A stretch of 64,000 nt of DNA from Planctomycetota bacterium (GCA_003576915.1 QEVF01000005.1:1-64000), one strand, 5' to 3'. Counted from the stretch's first letter, positions 53,542-63,003 are shown. Program-made: numbers and translations. The notes: generated by a model not told the origin, from the letters alone.

Positions 53542-56304
53542 TCATGAACGGGTTTGGGCAAGCTCATTCAAGAGCGCCTGGGTCTGGTCCAGTTCGCGCT
53601 GGCGCACGATGTTGCCGCTCTGGATCATCTGCGAATACTCGCGGGCGGCCGCTTCCAGCAAGGCGCGGCAGCGAGCGATGGGATCGCCGGTCACCGCGCC
53701 CTGGGCCGCAAGCGAGGGCCCGTGCTTCATCAGGAAAGGCACAAAGCGCAAAACCAGGTCGCCCTTGGCCATTTCCTCGCTGGTCATGCCCAGAGCCGTG
53801 AGTTCGTCAAACTTCGCCAGGCTTTCGTCAAAGCGACGGCAGGCGTCAACCAGCTTGCCGTCGTGGGCCAGCAACTCGCCCTCCAGCGCCAGATTCATGG
53901 CCTCGAAGTCAATCTGACCCTGCGCCACGGAAGTCTGCCGCGCCGTGGCCACCAGGTCGCGGGCGTCTGCCATGCGGCCCAGGGCCACGTAGGCCCGCGC
54001 CAAGCCCGTCTCGATGACGGGCAGCGCCGCGGTCGTGCCGGCGTTGATGCACTCCGAGCGCGCCTCGCTCAGGCGTGCCACGGCCTGTTCGTGGCGCCCG
54101 CCATAGAGCGCGATGAGCCCCAGGTTGAGCAGGCAGTAAAGCGTGGCGGCGGCCTCGTCGCGCCGGCGCGCATTACTCAGGATGTTCTCGTAGGTCTGCA
54201 CCGCTTCCTCGATGCGGCCCTGCCAGTAGTAAACCGAGCCCAGGTTGAGCCGGGCCATTTCCGCGCGGCCGATGTCGCCGATGGCGACGAGCAGGTCATA
54301 GGCTTTCTTGAAGGCGGCCTCGCCTTCCAGGGGGCGGCCGCGGTGGGCCTTGACGGAACCCAGGGCCAGGAGCGTGCCCGCAAGATCAAAGCGGTTGGCC
54401 GTCTTTCCGGTCAACTCGTAGGCTTCGTCCAGCAGCAGCTCGGCCTGATCGAGCCTGTTTTCCTGCCGGTAAACATTGGCGGCCTGGTGCAGGCAATCCA
54501 GCGCGCGGCCGTGAAGCCCCTGCGTCAGGAAGATCTCGCGAGCGACAAAGAACAGGTCCCTTGCGCGCTCAGTTTCGCCGCGCCGGCGCACAATAACGCC
54601 GAAGGAGAAGGCCAGTTCCGCGTAATCCAGCGTGCCGCGCGGGGTCAGAGAAAGGGCGACCTCCAGTTCAGCCACGATCTCGGGGTGGCGGCCAGAAACC
54701 ACGTAGACGTCGGCCGTCTCACACAGGGCAAGTCGCAAGGTCTCGGCGTCGAGCAGGGCGCGATCCGGCAGCCGCCCGATGACCTCCGCCGCCCGACCGT
54801 AATTGCCAAGCTTGATGTGGGCGCGCGTAAGCGCCAGCAGCAAGGCGGCCTTCTGGGCCACGGTTTCCGGGCTGTCCTTGACCTGCCCCAGCACCGGCAG
54901 GATGCGGTCTGCCAGTTCCACGACCCCGAGAAACAGGCCTCGCTTGATGGCGTCACGGGCGGCGACAGCCGCCCAGTTCAGCGCCTCGGCGTGGTCGTGG
55001 CATTCCAGTGCGTGGTGCATCTGCAGGCAGGCCATGCGCTGGGGCAGGGCCGCCGTGAAGGGCGCCAGCGCGTTGAGGGCGGCGCGGTGGAACTGGCGCT
55101 GGTCGGCCGCCGGCATGACCATTTCGCAGGCATCGCGGAACACGGGGTGCCGGAACACCCAGTCGCCCTCGGCGCGCTGCAGGGGCTTGAGAAACCCCTG
55201 TTTGATCAGGCGCACGGCGTGGCGTGGCAGGTCTTCAATGTCGCCGCCGAGCTCACGGATCATGGCCACGAGCATGGGCTGGGGCGCGCGCAGGCCAATG
55301 GCGCCGGCCGCGACAATGGCCTGAAGCGTGGGCCCCGGCAGGCCGCGCAGGTTGTCGGCGATCATGGGCGCCGTGGACTTGGTCGAGCCCGCGCTTTCGA
55401 CGCCTTCGGCCACCGTCCAGGTGTTCTCCGCGCTGCTGATGATGATGTGCTGCGTGACCAGCAGGCGGATCTGCTGTTCGAGCACCAGCGCGTTGCCGTT
55501 GCTGCGGCGCCACAAGGTTTCATTGAGGCGGCGCGGCAGCACCGTGCCCTTGAGAATACGGCTGATGAAGACGCTTTGCTCTTCGGCCGTGAACGCCGGA
55601 ACATGCACCACCGCGGGCTCGCGACCGAGCGAGCGCACGCGGGAAAGGGCCTCGGCCGAACTGGCGCAGGTGGCAACGATCACCGGCGATTCGGCATCGC
55701 CCAGTCCCTGGAGTGCGCGGCCGATCAACTGGCCGCTGGATGAATCGGCGCGGTCAAGATCGTCCATGACCAGCAGCAGGCGCTGGCCCCTGCCCCGCGC
55801 ATCCAGCGTCAGGCAGCCAAGCAGGCCGCGCAAGGCGGCCACCAGCTCGCCGAAGTAGCCGTACTTCGTCAGCGAACGCTCCAGCGTGTCCGCTGCGTCG
55901 TAGCCCGCACTCCTCAACAGATAGGGCAAGCCGGCCTTGAGGTCCTTGCCGCGCGCTGTTTCCTGGTGGCGCTGGGCCAGTTCAGACAACTGGGCCCGCA
56001 GTTTCTCGACGGGGTCCTGAATGGACTCGTTTTCGTCCAGGAGGGCGAGCAGCAGCTCCATGACCAGAGACCCGGGTACGCTCACGGGGCGCGGCGCCGT
56101 GACGGTCAGTACCTGGAATTCGGGGCGGTCCTTGACGGCCTGCATCACCAGCCGCGACTTGCCCACGCCGGCGTCGCCCGTGACCAGAATGATGGGCGCT
56201 TGATCCGGCGCGGAAAGGCTTTGGGCCAGTTGTGCCAGCTGGGTCTGCCGGCCGACAAACTCCGGCACCGCCGGCAACGTGAGAAGTACGCGCGTGTAGG
56301 CCAT
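53542..56304 (-). CDS. AAA-ATPase/TPR regulator-like (STAND) protein
   Basis: This 920-residue protein has an N-terminal NTPase with Walker A GDAGVGKS (43-50) and a Walker B-like LLLVMDDLDRAD near 180. It is followed by a winged-helix-type region and many TPR units to about residue 880. It resembles the ATPase-TPR half of MalT/LuxR-type STAND regulators, but no DNA-binding or kinase domain is attached, so it may act through a partner. ATG 56304 is chosen because the upstream frame runs through repeat copy E. Confidence 0.75.
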   Translation of the reverse strand: MAYTRVLLTLPAVPEFVGRQTQLAQLAQSLSAPDQAPIILVTGDAGVGKSRLVMQAVKDRPEFQVLTVTAPRPVSVPGSLVMELLLALLDENESIQDPVEKLRAQLSELAQRHQETARGKDLKAGLPYLLRSAGYDAADTLERSLTKYGYFGELVAALRGLLGCLTLDARGRGQRLLLVMDDLDRADSSSGQLIGRALQGLGDAESPVIVATCASSAEALSRVRSLGREPAVVHVPAFTAEEQSVFISRILKGTVLPRRLNETLWRRSNGNALVLEQQIRLLVTQHIIISSAENTWTVAEGVESAGSTKSTAPMIADNLRGLPGPTLQAIVAAGAIGLRAPQPMLVAMIRELGGDIEDLPRHAVRLIKQGFLKPLQRAEGDWVFRHPVFRDACEMVMPAADQRQFHRAALNALAPFTAALPQRMACLQMHHALECHDHAEALNWAAVAARDAIKRGLFLGVVELADRILPVLGQVKDSPETVAQKAALLLALTRAHIKLGNYGRAAEVIGRLPDRALLDAETLRLALCETADVYVVSGRHPEIVAELEVALSLTPRGTLDYAELAFSFGVIVRRRGETERARDLFFVAREIFLTQGLHGRALDCLHQAANVYRQENRLDQAELLLDEAYELTGKTANRFDLAGTLLALGSVKAHRGRPLEGEAAFKKAYDLLVAIGDIGRAEMARLNLGSVYYWQGRIEEAVQTYENILSNARRRDEAAATLYCLLNLGLIALYGGRHEQAVARLSEARSECINAGTTAALPVIETGLARAYVALGRMADARDLVATARQTSVAQGQIDFEAMNLALEGELLAHDGKLVDACRRFDESLAKFDELTALGMTSEEMAKGDLVLRFVPFLMKHGPSLAAQGAVTGDPIARCRALLEAAAREYSQMIQSGNIVRQRELDQTQALLNELAQTRS

Positions 56305-56414
56305 GCGAGATTCACTGCCCGAAAGGGAACGTGACACAAGTGTATAGGTTGGCGAACCGGCGGGGCCAATGGTTTGCTTGCGGGACGTCTCTCGAATATC
56401 GTGGATGCCAAACA

Positions 56415-56572
56415 AGCAGGCCGTTGAAGTACGGCCTGCTGACGCAAGCCACGGATGGCTTGCGCATTTCATGCGGCTGAGAAGCCGCTGGAAAGGGAGG
56501 TCGGGACGAATTCACTTCGGCCCGGCCGGGTTGAAAAAGTAGCCGGATGCCAGTTTTTCAACAACTTCCTAG
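56415..56572 (+). repeat. Dispersed hairpin element, copy E (full length)
   Basis: The best copy, 158 bases. Five hairpins: AGCAGGCCGT/ACGGCCTGCT (56415-56440), CGCAAGCCA/TGGCTTGCG (56443-56464) and GCGGCT-GAGA-AGCCGC with a GNRA-type loop (56473-56488). The fourth is a 12-pair stem with one mismatch (56499-56527), the fifth GTTGAAAAA/TTTTTCAAC (56530-56562). It ends CTAG. The ends form a terminal inverted repeat of about 14 bases. Confidence 0.85.
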
Positions 56573-56584
56573 TGGAGCCAGCCG

Positions 56585-57064
56585 ATGCCCGATGTTTCCG
56601 AAGAAATGCAGGCCCTGGGGCGAATCCCCTCGGGGTTGTTCATCGTGACCGCCGAAAACTCCGGTCAGCGTGCGGCCTTTCTCGCCAGTTGGGTCATGCA
56701 GGCGGGGTTTTCGCCGCCGTCGGTGAGCGTGGCAGTAAAGCAGGATCGTCCCATCATGCGACAAATGGGCAGGGGCGCCCGGCTCGCCGTCAACATTCTG
56801 GCCAAGGACGACAAGGCGCTGCTGGGTCAGTTCGCCAAGGGATTTCCCCTGGACGCTGACCCCTTTGCGGGCGCGAAGATCGCTCGCACGGCCAACGGCA
56901 CTCCCTATCTGCTCGACGCCCTGGGCTTTCTTGAGCTCAATGTGATCCGCGTGCTGGAGCCCTCGACGGAACATAACCTGATCGTGGGCGAAGTCATCTC
57001 GGGCAAGATGCTCAAGGAGGGCGAGCCCTGGGTTCACGTGCGCAAGAACGGGGCGAACTATTAG
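56585..57064 (+). CDS. Flavin reductase-like FMN-binding protein
   Basis: This 159-residue protein belongs to the flavin reductase-like (split-barrel FMN-binding) family. A PSGLFIVTAENSGQRAAFLASWVMQAGFSPPSVSVA start, the RLAVNIL strand and an HNLIVGEV C-terminal segment are characteristic. It probably binds FMN and reduces a flavin or small electron acceptor; the partner is unknown. The stop codon TAG lies within a repeat fragment. Confidence 0.82.
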   Translation: MPDVSEEMQALGRIPSGLFIVTAENSGQRAAFLASWVMQAGFSPPSVSVAVKQDRPIMRQMGRGARLAVNILAKDDKALLGQFAKGFPLDADPFAGAKIARTANGTPYLLDALGFLELNVIRVLEPSTEHNLIVGEVISGKMLKEGEPWVHVRKNGANY

Positions 57065-57088
57065 CAGGTCGCGTTTCAACGGCTTGCT
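57061..57088 (-). repeat. Dispersed hairpin element, copy G (end fragment)
   Basis: TTAGCAGGTCGCGTTTCAACGG followed by CTTGCT matches the first hairpin of the long form in reverse orientation. AGCAGGTCG pairs with CGGCTTGCT using two wobbles. Its TAG (57062-57064) is the stop codon of the flavin reductase gene. Confidence 0.6.
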
Positions 57089-57135
57089 GGGGGCAGGTGT
57101 CGGACGCTTTTCAATCTTGATGGGGCCCGTCAGCC

Positions 57136-57531
57136 ATGGACATGTGTGAAATCCTGCGGACTTCCCGCCGCATTGCAGTTCTGGGGGCTTCGCCCCGGCC
57201 TGACCGCACGGCCCACGACATTGCCCTTTACCTCTCGCGCCACGGCTATGAAGTCGTGCCGGTGAATCCGCGCTACGAGGAGATTCAGGGCGCGCGCTGC
57301 TACAAAACCCTGGCCGAGGTTCCGCAGCCGGTGGACATTGTGGACGTCTTTCGCGCCGCGGAGCACGAAGATGAAGTGGCCGAGGAGATTCTCGCCATGA
57401 AGGTCAAGCCGCGCGCCGTGTGGTTTCAGTTGTTCGCGGGGGGCGAGGGGGTGCGTGAAACTCTGGAGCAGGCCGGCATCACGGTGTTTGTCGATCAGTG
57501 CATCAAAGTGGATCACTCTGCCTGCTCCTGA
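57136..57531 (+). CDS. CoA-binding protein (YccU-like)
   Basis: This 131-residue protein has the compact CoA_binding fold of YccU: RIAVLGASPRPDRTAHDIALYL at the start, then VVPVNPRYEEIQG, PVDIVDVFR, AVWFQLFAG and VDQCIKVDH motifs. It binds CoA in vitro in relatives, but its physiological role is unclear. Length is normal. Confidence 0.88.
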   Translation: MDMCEILRTSRRIAVLGASPRPDRTAHDIALYLSRHGYEVVPVNPRYEEIQGARCYKTLAEVPQPVDIVDVFRAAEHEDEVAEEILAMKVKPRAVWFQLFAGGEGVRETLEQAGITVFVDQCIKVDHSACS

Positions 57532-57590
57532 AGGCAGGTGCCTTGAGCGCGCGGCGCTGATAAAAGGCTGCGGGGCGAATCGGCCAGACC

Positions 57591-59090
57591 ATGAACCGCA
57601 CCTTTGACGAAGTCCACGCCTTCATACGCACCAACGAGCTGCTCGAGCGCGGCGAGAGCGTCCTGCTCGGGTTTTCCGGCGGCCCGGACAGCATGTTTCT
57701 CGCCTTTGCCCTCAAATCCATCAGCCAGACCTACAAGTACGGCTGGGACCTGACGCTGGCCCACCTCAACCACGGCATCACCCCGCGCGCCGCCGAGAAC
57801 GAGGCTTTCTGCCGCAAGGCAGCCTCCGATTTCTTCAAGCTGCCCCTGCTGGTTCAGAGTTCGAACGTGCCGGAGCTTCATGCCAGACCGGGCAACCGCG
57901 GCTTCTCCGTCGAATCGCTCGCCCGTCGCGAGCGCTACCGCTTCTTCATTGACACCTGCCGCGAGCGCGGCATCTCCAAACTCGCCACGGGGCACCAGCT
58001 TGACGATCAGGCTGAAACCGTGCTCATGCGCGCCATCGGCGGCTCCTGGCTCATCGGCATGGCCGGCATCCCCGTGCGCCGGCCCCTGGCGCGCGGCATC
58101 AGCACGGAGGTCGTCCGGCCCCTGCTGCGCATTTCGCGCGAGCAGGTGGAAGATTTCCTGCGCTCCGAGAAAATCTACTGGTTCGAAGACCAGTCCAACG
58201 CCGATCTGCGCTACGCGCGCAATCGCGTGCGTCACCAGCTCATGCCCATGCTGGTCCGGGAGTTCAACCCCAACGCGCGGCTGCACCTCGCCAGCCTGGG
58301 TATGCAGGCGGCCGAACTGGAGCAGGAGCTGGCGCGCATGAGCGCCGGCTTCTTCGACCCGCCGCAGACTCGCGCCGGGCAAACCAGCGCCCGCATCGAC
58401 ATTGAGCGCCTGCGCAAGCAGGGACCACTGGTGCAGCGTTACATCCTGCGCAACGCGCTTTTGGGTGTGGGCATGCCCATCCGCGAAGTGACCCACCGCC
58501 GCGTCGAGAGCATCCGGGACCTGCTTTCAAGCGAGCGGCGCGGCATCGTCGTCAAGCTCACGGACTCCGCCACGGTGCGGCTGGACGATCGCGAACTGGT
58601 CCTACTGCTCTCGCATGAAGAGCTGGAAGGCGAACACCTCCAGCATGCGGAATTCACCATCTGCAGCGACGGCTCGTGGCTGGCGGAGCTGAATGCGGGC
58701 CCCTATTCGCGGGTGCGCGCGGAAATGCTGGCCATGCCGGCGGGCGGCGTGAAGGAGCTGCTTCAGGGCAAGCCGCCGGAAGTGGAATACGTGGACGCCT
58801 CCAAGGTCCTGTTTCCGCTTTATGTGCGCAGCCGCAAAGATGGCGACCGCATCCGCCCCCTGGGCATGGAAGGCGAAAAAAAGCTTCAGGACCTGCTGAC
58901 CGACACCAAGGTGCCACGCGATCAGCGCGACCTGGTTCCCCTCGTCTGCGACAGCAACGGCATTGTCTGGGTGGTGGGTCAGACGATTGCCAACCATCTC
59001 AAGGTCACTGAGCGCAGCAGCCAGGTTCTGGCCCTGAGCGTGCTGGCGCGCACCGCCGAGCAAAGCGGCTGGCTCCCCGCCGTCGAGTAA
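57591..59090 (+). CDS. tilS: tRNA(Ile)-lysidine synthase
   Basis: TilS converts cytidine 34 of the tRNA-Ile CAU anticodon to lysidine, which is essential for reading AUA. The 499-residue product has the PP-loop SGGPDS (29-34), the HLNHGI and GHQLDDQAETVLMR motifs, and the C-terminal domain with DRIRPLGMEGEKKLQDLLTD. Length is normal. The next gene, on the opposite strand, ends directly against its stop codon. Confidence 0.93.
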   Translation: MNRTFDEVHAFIRTNELLERGESVLLGFSGGPDSMFLAFALKSISQTYKYGWDLTLAHLNHGITPRAAENEAFCRKAASDFFKLPLLVQSSNVPELHARPGNRGFSVESLARRERYRFFIDTCRERGISKLATGHQLDDQAETVLMRAIGGSWLIGMAGIPVRRPLARGISTEVVRPLLRISREQVEDFLRSEKIYWFEDQSNADLRYARNRVRHQLMPMLVREFNPNARLHLASLGMQAAELEQELARMSAGFFDPPQTRAGQTSARIDIERLRKQGPLVQRYILRNALLGVGMPIREVTHRRVESIRDLLSSERRGIVVKLTDSATVRLDDRELVLLLSHEELEGEHLQHAEFTICSDGSWLAELNAGPYSRVRAEMLAMPAGGVKELLQGKPPEVEYVDASKVLFPLYVRSRKDGDRIRPLGMEGEKKLQDLLTDTKVPRDQRDLVPLVCDSNGIVWVVGQTIANHLKVTERSSQVLALSVLARTAEQSGWLPAVE

Positions 59091-59441
59091 TCACTTGCGG
59101 TCGTCGAGGTTCTTCAGGATTGCCTTGGTGTGGGGCCCATAGAAGCGGTCGTGCTGCAGTTCCGTGGCGCGCTTGACCACATCAAACTGCTGCTCCTGCT
59201 CCTTGAGATACTCCAGGCCCTCCGCCGCCGGCCTTGTCAGGGCTTCGCGATAAATGGCCAGGTCTTCAGTCGTGATCAGGTGAACGTCCAGGCCGCGCAT
59301 GTGATTGAGCACTTCCGCGGCGCAGACATCGGCGCCTTGCGAGCTGGTCTTCTTGGCCCAGTTCATCACGGCCTGGCTCGTGAGCTGGCCATCCTCCCAC
59401 TGCCGGAATACGCGGAGCAATTCATCACGCAGCTTGTTCAT
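59091..59441 (-). CDS. Small soluble protein, unknown
   Basis: This 116-residue protein is mostly helical, with an N-terminal DELLRVFRQWEDGQLTSQAVMNWAKK segment. I do not recognise the family. ATG 59441 is preferred, because upstream codons in the frame belong to repeat copy F. It converges on tilS with no spacer. Confidence 0.55.
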   Translation of the reverse strand: MNKLRDELLRVFRQWEDGQLTSQAVMNWAKKTSSQGADVCAAEVLNHMRGLDVHLITTEDLAIYREALTRPAAEGLEYLKEQEQQFDVVKRATELQHDRFYGPHTKAILKNLDDRK

Positions 59442-59451
59442 GAAGTGCACT

Positions 59452-59598
59452 CTAGCAGGCTGCTGAAGAAGTGGCATCCGGCCACTTTTTCAGCCCGGTC
59501 GGGCCACTGTCAATGTCGTACCGACTTCCCACGTGAAGCGGCCATCCAGCCGCGACAACTGGGCCCGCCTTCCCTGACTTGCGCTGTCAACGGCCTGC
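59452..59598 (-). repeat. Dispersed hairpin element, copy F (reverse orientation)
   Basis: This near full-length copy is inverted relative to copies D and E. It begins CTAGCAGGCTGCTGAAGAAG. The GTGGC/GCCAC hairpin is followed by a CGGTCGGGCC segment, GCGGCCATCCAGCCGC and, at the far end, CAACGGCCTGC. The gap to the next gene (59599-59694) holds nothing recognised. Confidence 0.75.
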
Positions 59599-59694
59599 GG
59601 GCAGTCGTGCAACGGCTGCGGGCTTTGATTTGCCGGTCCCAAGGCCGCGAAGAGCCTCTGGCAATCGCGGCCCGTCCATCCATAATCACCGGAC

Positions 59695-60090
59695 ATGGAA
59701 GACCTGCTGACCGCCCTGGAACCCTACGCCAGCTTCCGTTTCACGCTGGGGCTCGTGCTCACGGGGCTGACCATCTACCTCACGGTCAGCAGCCTGATTT
59801 CACTGCGCCAGTTCCTTGCTTTCCTCAACGACCTCGATCGCCAGGCCAAAGGACAGCGATTGCTCGACAATGCCCGCCTCGCCCTCGACCCCGCATGCGA
59901 TCTCGGCCGCCTGCCTGCGCTCAGGGCCAGGCCGGGTCACATCATCAAGACCGCCGTGTTTCTCGCGTGCCTGCGCCTGCTTTCGTGGCGCACCCTGGCG
60001 CGGCATTGGGTCCAGTGGCTGACCCTGGCGGCCCTCACGGGGGCCAGCTTGCCGATGTACTGGTACGTGTTCAAATTCGGCGGAGTTTAA
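59695..60090 (+). CDS. Small membrane protein, unknown
   Basis: This 131-residue protein has an N-terminal hydrophobic helix (about 13-38), a soluble stretch and a second helix (about 105-125). I see no family signature. It is followed by a terminator hairpin shared with the converging gene. Confidence 0.55.
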   Translation: MEDLLTALEPYASFRFTLGLVLTGLTIYLTVSSLISLRQFLAFLNDLDRQAKGQRLLDNARLALDPACDLGRLPALRARPGHIIKTAVFLACLRLLSWRTLARHWVQWLTLAALTGASLPMYWYVFKFGGV

Positions 60091-60096
60091 ATGAGA

Positions 60097-60116
60097 GAGC
60101 CGGCCAAGGCCGGCTC
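60097..60116. terminator. Hairpin between converging genes
   Basis: GAGCCGGCC (60097-60105) pairs with GGCCGGCTC (60108-60116). It has only a weak T-rich tail, so it is a plausible bidirectional terminator. Confidence 0.6.
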
Positions 60117-60133
60117 CCGTGTTTGCGGCTGAT

Positions 60134-60736
60134 TTACTCGCCCGCCTTGAACTCCTCAAGCGTCATGGTCTGGCCCATGCCGCCGCCTTCAAATGTCATC
60201 TTGACCAGCGTGCCTGCCTTGTCCTTGGGGAACCAGTACTTCGTCGTGCTCTCGCCGCGGGTCGTGGATTCCGTGCGCGTGTAGACCTTGCAGTCCCACT
60301 CCGCACCGGCCAGCGTCAGCTTCTCCTCGGTCACCGTTGTGGCGGCCTTGCTGAACTTCATGTTGCCCATGTACTCCGACCACTTCTTGGTGCTTTCCCT
60401 GGCCTTGCCGACTTCCTTCTTTTCGGCATCCATTCGAACCTGGCGCTGGGTGTAGGTTTCGTCGGTGACTGCGGTGATCTCGATCTTCTGGTACTCGGTG
60501 ATCTTCTCGTCGCCCCGGCTCTGTTCGACCTTGAACAGCATCATCATGCCTTTCTTGACGCCCTTTTTGATTTCATCGGCCGTCCAGGGAAGGGAGATGG
60601 TTTCCTCAGCCTTGGGTTCTTCTTTCTTGGGCTCTTCTTTCTTCGGTGGCTCCGGCGCGGAATCGGCCAGCACGGCAGTCACACCCATCGAAGCTGCAAA
60701 CACCGCGGCAAACATCAGGCTCCATACACTGCGCAT
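60134..60736 (-). CDS. Exported protein with one copy of a tandem-family domain
   Basis: This 200-residue protein has a signal peptide (1 to about 25) and a KKEEP-rich linker. One copy follows of a domain of about 150 residues that starts SLPWTADEIKKG and contains CKVYTRTEST and a W-F-P-K-D strand. It is a member of the paralogous family encoded by the next three genes, though the shortest. Function is unknown; the domain is likely periplasmic or secreted. Confidence 0.75.
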   Translation of the reverse strand: MRSVWSLMFAAVFAASMGVTAVLADSAPEPPKKEEPKKEEPKAEETISLPWTADEIKKGVKKGMMMLFKVEQSRGDEKITEYQKIEITAVTDETYTQRQVRMDAEKKEVGKARESTKKWSEYMGNMKFSKAATTVTEEKLTLAGAEWDCKVYTRTESTTRGESTTKYWFPKDKAGTLVKMTFEGGGMGQTMTLEEFKAGE

Positions 60737-60812
60737 ATCAATCCTCGATCCTTGAATGGCCGCGATCAGCCCCGCGGCCACCGGCCGGACGGTCAAAGCC
60801 GCCCGAAACTCA

Positions 60813-61871
60813 CTACTTGCCCCATTTGAGCTCGACCAAAGTCCAGATCTCCAGGTCTTTGGCGCCCTCTTGCCCGCCTTCAATGCTCATCATGACCACG
60901 ATTCCTGGGTCTTTCTTCGAGTAGTAGATCCGCTGGGTGGAACTGCCGCCCTCGCGCTTTTCACTCCTGGCGAACAGGAGGCACTCGAAGCTGCCCGCCT
61001 TGGTCTCCAGCACCTCTTCGCTGAGCTTGGCGTCGTGCGACGGCGGCGCAAGTTCGCGCAGCCAGCTCTCCCAGCGCGTGACCCGCGGCTCGTCCGTCCG
61101 CGGATCGCGGCCTTCAATGGCCAGAGTCCGCGTCATCGTGAAGCCCTCGGCGTTGACCTCGGTGATCGTCATCGACGCCCAGCCGCTTTCCCCGGTCTCC
61201 GACGTGATGGCGTACTTCAACGTCAGGCCCGCTTTCCACGCCTCCTGCACCTGGGCAAGGCTCCAGGGCAGGGATATGCGCGGGAGGTCCACGGACGCCA
61301 GTTCCCAGCTGTCCACGCGCTTGGTGTCGTCGTGGCGCAGTTCCGTGCGCTCGGCTTTGACGAAAATGCCCGGCACCGAGCTCGAGAGCCAGTACTTCTG
61401 CGTTCGGGTCGCCGCGCGGGTGGCAATCACCACGCTGTAGCAGGTGCAGGTGTATTTGCCCGCCTTCACCTCGATTTCAACTTCCTCGGTTTCGGCGCCC
61501 TTCAACTGCGTCTTCAGGGAGTTGATGTGCTCCTCCCAGGTTTTTTTGTCCGGCTTGTCCTTGTGCTCGACGCCTTCAACCTGAAGCGCGGTCGTCAGCG
61601 TGAATCCATCTTTCGTGACGGGGTCGGCCGTCATGGTCGCCTGGCCGGCCTTGCCGCCGATGCTGACGGCAAACGAGAAGACGCGTCCCTGCTTCCAGTC
61701 TTCGCTGACCTCTTCGATGCCCCAGGGAAGTTTGACTTCCTCGGCTGCAGCGGGCGGGGCCTCGGGCTGGGGCTGGGGCTTTGGGCGCTCCGGTGCCTTG
61801 TCCGCCACGACGGCGGCCGATCCCAGCACGATGAAGCTGAGCGCAAGGGCCCAGCGGCAAATGCTGAACAT
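60813..61871 (-). CDS. Exported protein with two copies of the tandem-family domain
   Basis: This 352-residue protein has a signal peptide (to about residue 23) and a Pro/Lys/Glu linker. Two copies of the domain follow, starting at KLPWGIEEVSEDWKQG and SLPWSLAQVQEAWKAG. Each has GFTLTTAL- or GFTMTRTL-like strands, a KTWEEHIN- or TRWESWL-type helix and a PGI(V/F)V strand near its end. The start is ATG 61871. It is a paralogue of its neighbours; the function is unknown. Confidence 0.75.
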   Translation of the reverse strand: MFSICRWALALSFIVLGSAAVVADKAPERPKPQPQPEAPPAAAEEVKLPWGIEEVSEDWKQGRVFSFAVSIGGKAGQATMTADPVTKDGFTLTTALQVEGVEHKDKPDKKTWEEHINSLKTQLKGAETEEVEIEVKAGKYTCTCYSVVIATRAATRTQKYWLSSSVPGIFVKAERTELRHDDTKRVDSWELASVDLPRISLPWSLAQVQEAWKAGLTLKYAITSETGESGWASMTITEVNAEGFTMTRTLAIEGRDPRTDEPRVTRWESWLRELAPPSHDAKLSEEVLETKAGSFECLLFARSEKREGGSSTQRIYYSKKDPGIVVMMSIEGGQEGAKDLEIWTLVELKWGK

Positions 61872-61911
61872 GCGTTGCTCCTGAACGGTTCTGCCAAGGC
61901 GCCGGCGCGGC

Positions 61912-62949
61912 CTACTTGCCCTTGACGAACTCCGTGAGTTCCATGTTGTAGAACATCTTCTTGTCGCCGAACTGCTGCTCCACTTCACAGCGCACCATCA
62001 GGCCGGGCTCATTCTTGGCCAACCACACTTTCTGCGACGCCTTGCCGCCCTCAGACTCGGTGCTGTGGGCGAATACCACGCACTCGAACTCTCCGGCCGG
62101 GGTCTTGATCTTCTCCTCGCTGGTCTTGGTGTCATAGCGCGGCGGCACAAAGTAGCGCAGGTAGCCGTCCCAGCTTGTGGTGGCCGGTTCAGCCTTCTTG
62201 GGCTCACCGCCGCCTTGGGATTCCGTGGCGGTGAATGTCATGCCCTTGATGTCGCTGGCGTCGACGTGGTACTCGATTCGGGCGTCACCCTGGCTCGACT
62301 TGCCGGCATAAACCGTCTTGGTGCCCGCCTTGAAGTTCTCGGCGATCTTGTCGAAGTTCCAGGGTGCCTGGCACACCGGTGCATCGATGCTGCGCAGGGT
62401 GTACCTCTCGAGATGGGGCTTCTCTCCACGCTCGCCTTCGAGTTCCATCATGACCACCATGCCGGGAACACGGGCGCTGAGCGCGACTTTCTGGGTGCCT
62501 TCACTTTTGGTGATGGTGTAGATGTCGCACTCGAACTTGCCGTAGGGAACTTCCACTTCTCCCTTCGACTTGACGGCGCCGGCCAGCTCCTCCTTGAGGC
62601 TGCCCAGATGCTTGTCCCACGTCCGCGGGCGAGGCTTGCCGAAGTGCGGAGCAGAGTCGTTCTTGCACTGGATTTCGACCTCGTCGAAACCCTTTTCCGT
62701 GATGTTTTCGGCCTCCCACCGCATCCAGCCCCTGTCCGTTCCTGACTCAACATCGAGCAGGAACGACACACCTTTGCCCCAGCCTTTGCGGATGTCTTCG
62801 ACGGTCCAGGGCAATTCGATTTCGGCCGTCTTCTCGGGCTTGGGCTCGGGCCGGGGCTTGGGACGCTCCGGCGCCTCATCCGCGGCGACGGTCAACCCCA
62901 GAGGGGTCAGCAGCAGCAACGCCATGGAAAACAGGATCGTGCGATTCAT
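61912..62949 (-). CDS. Exported protein with two copies of the tandem-family domain
   Basis: This 345-residue protein has a signal peptide (to about residue 23) and a Pro/Lys/Glu-rich linker. Two repeat domains follow: ELPWTVEDIRKGWGKG near residue 45 and APWNFDKIAENFKAG near residue 195. Each ends in a Lys/Glu-rich C-terminal strand. It is more similar to the gene at 63004 than to those below. Function is unknown. Confidence 0.75.
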   Translation of the reverse strand: MNRTILFSMALLLLTPLGLTVAADEAPERPKPRPEPKPEKTAEIELPWTVEDIRKGWGKGVSFLLDVESGTDRGWMRWEAENITEKGFDEVEIQCKNDSAPHFGKPRPRTWDKHLGSLKEELAGAVKSKGEVEVPYGKFECDIYTITKSEGTQKVALSARVPGMVVMMELEGERGEKPHLERYTLRSIDAPVCQAPWNFDKIAENFKAGTKTVYAGKSSQGDARIEYHVDASDIKGMTFTATESQGGGEPKKAEPATTSWDGYLRYFVPPRYDTKTSEEKIKTPAGEFECVVFAHSTESEGGKASQKVWLAKNEPGLMVRCEVEQQFGDKKMFYNMELTEFVKGK

Positions 62950-63003
62950 GTTTCATCCTCTGAATGAGCGGGATCGACGCCCGCTTGAAGTTGCAGACGT
63001 TCC

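Noticed and set aside
56305-56472. N-terminal extension of the AAA-TPR protein
   Set aside because: The codons run through repeat copy E and show no match to the family; ATG 56304 fits the domain start.
59442-59477. N-terminal extension of the small protein at 59091
   Set aside because: The extra codons lie largely in repeat copy F.
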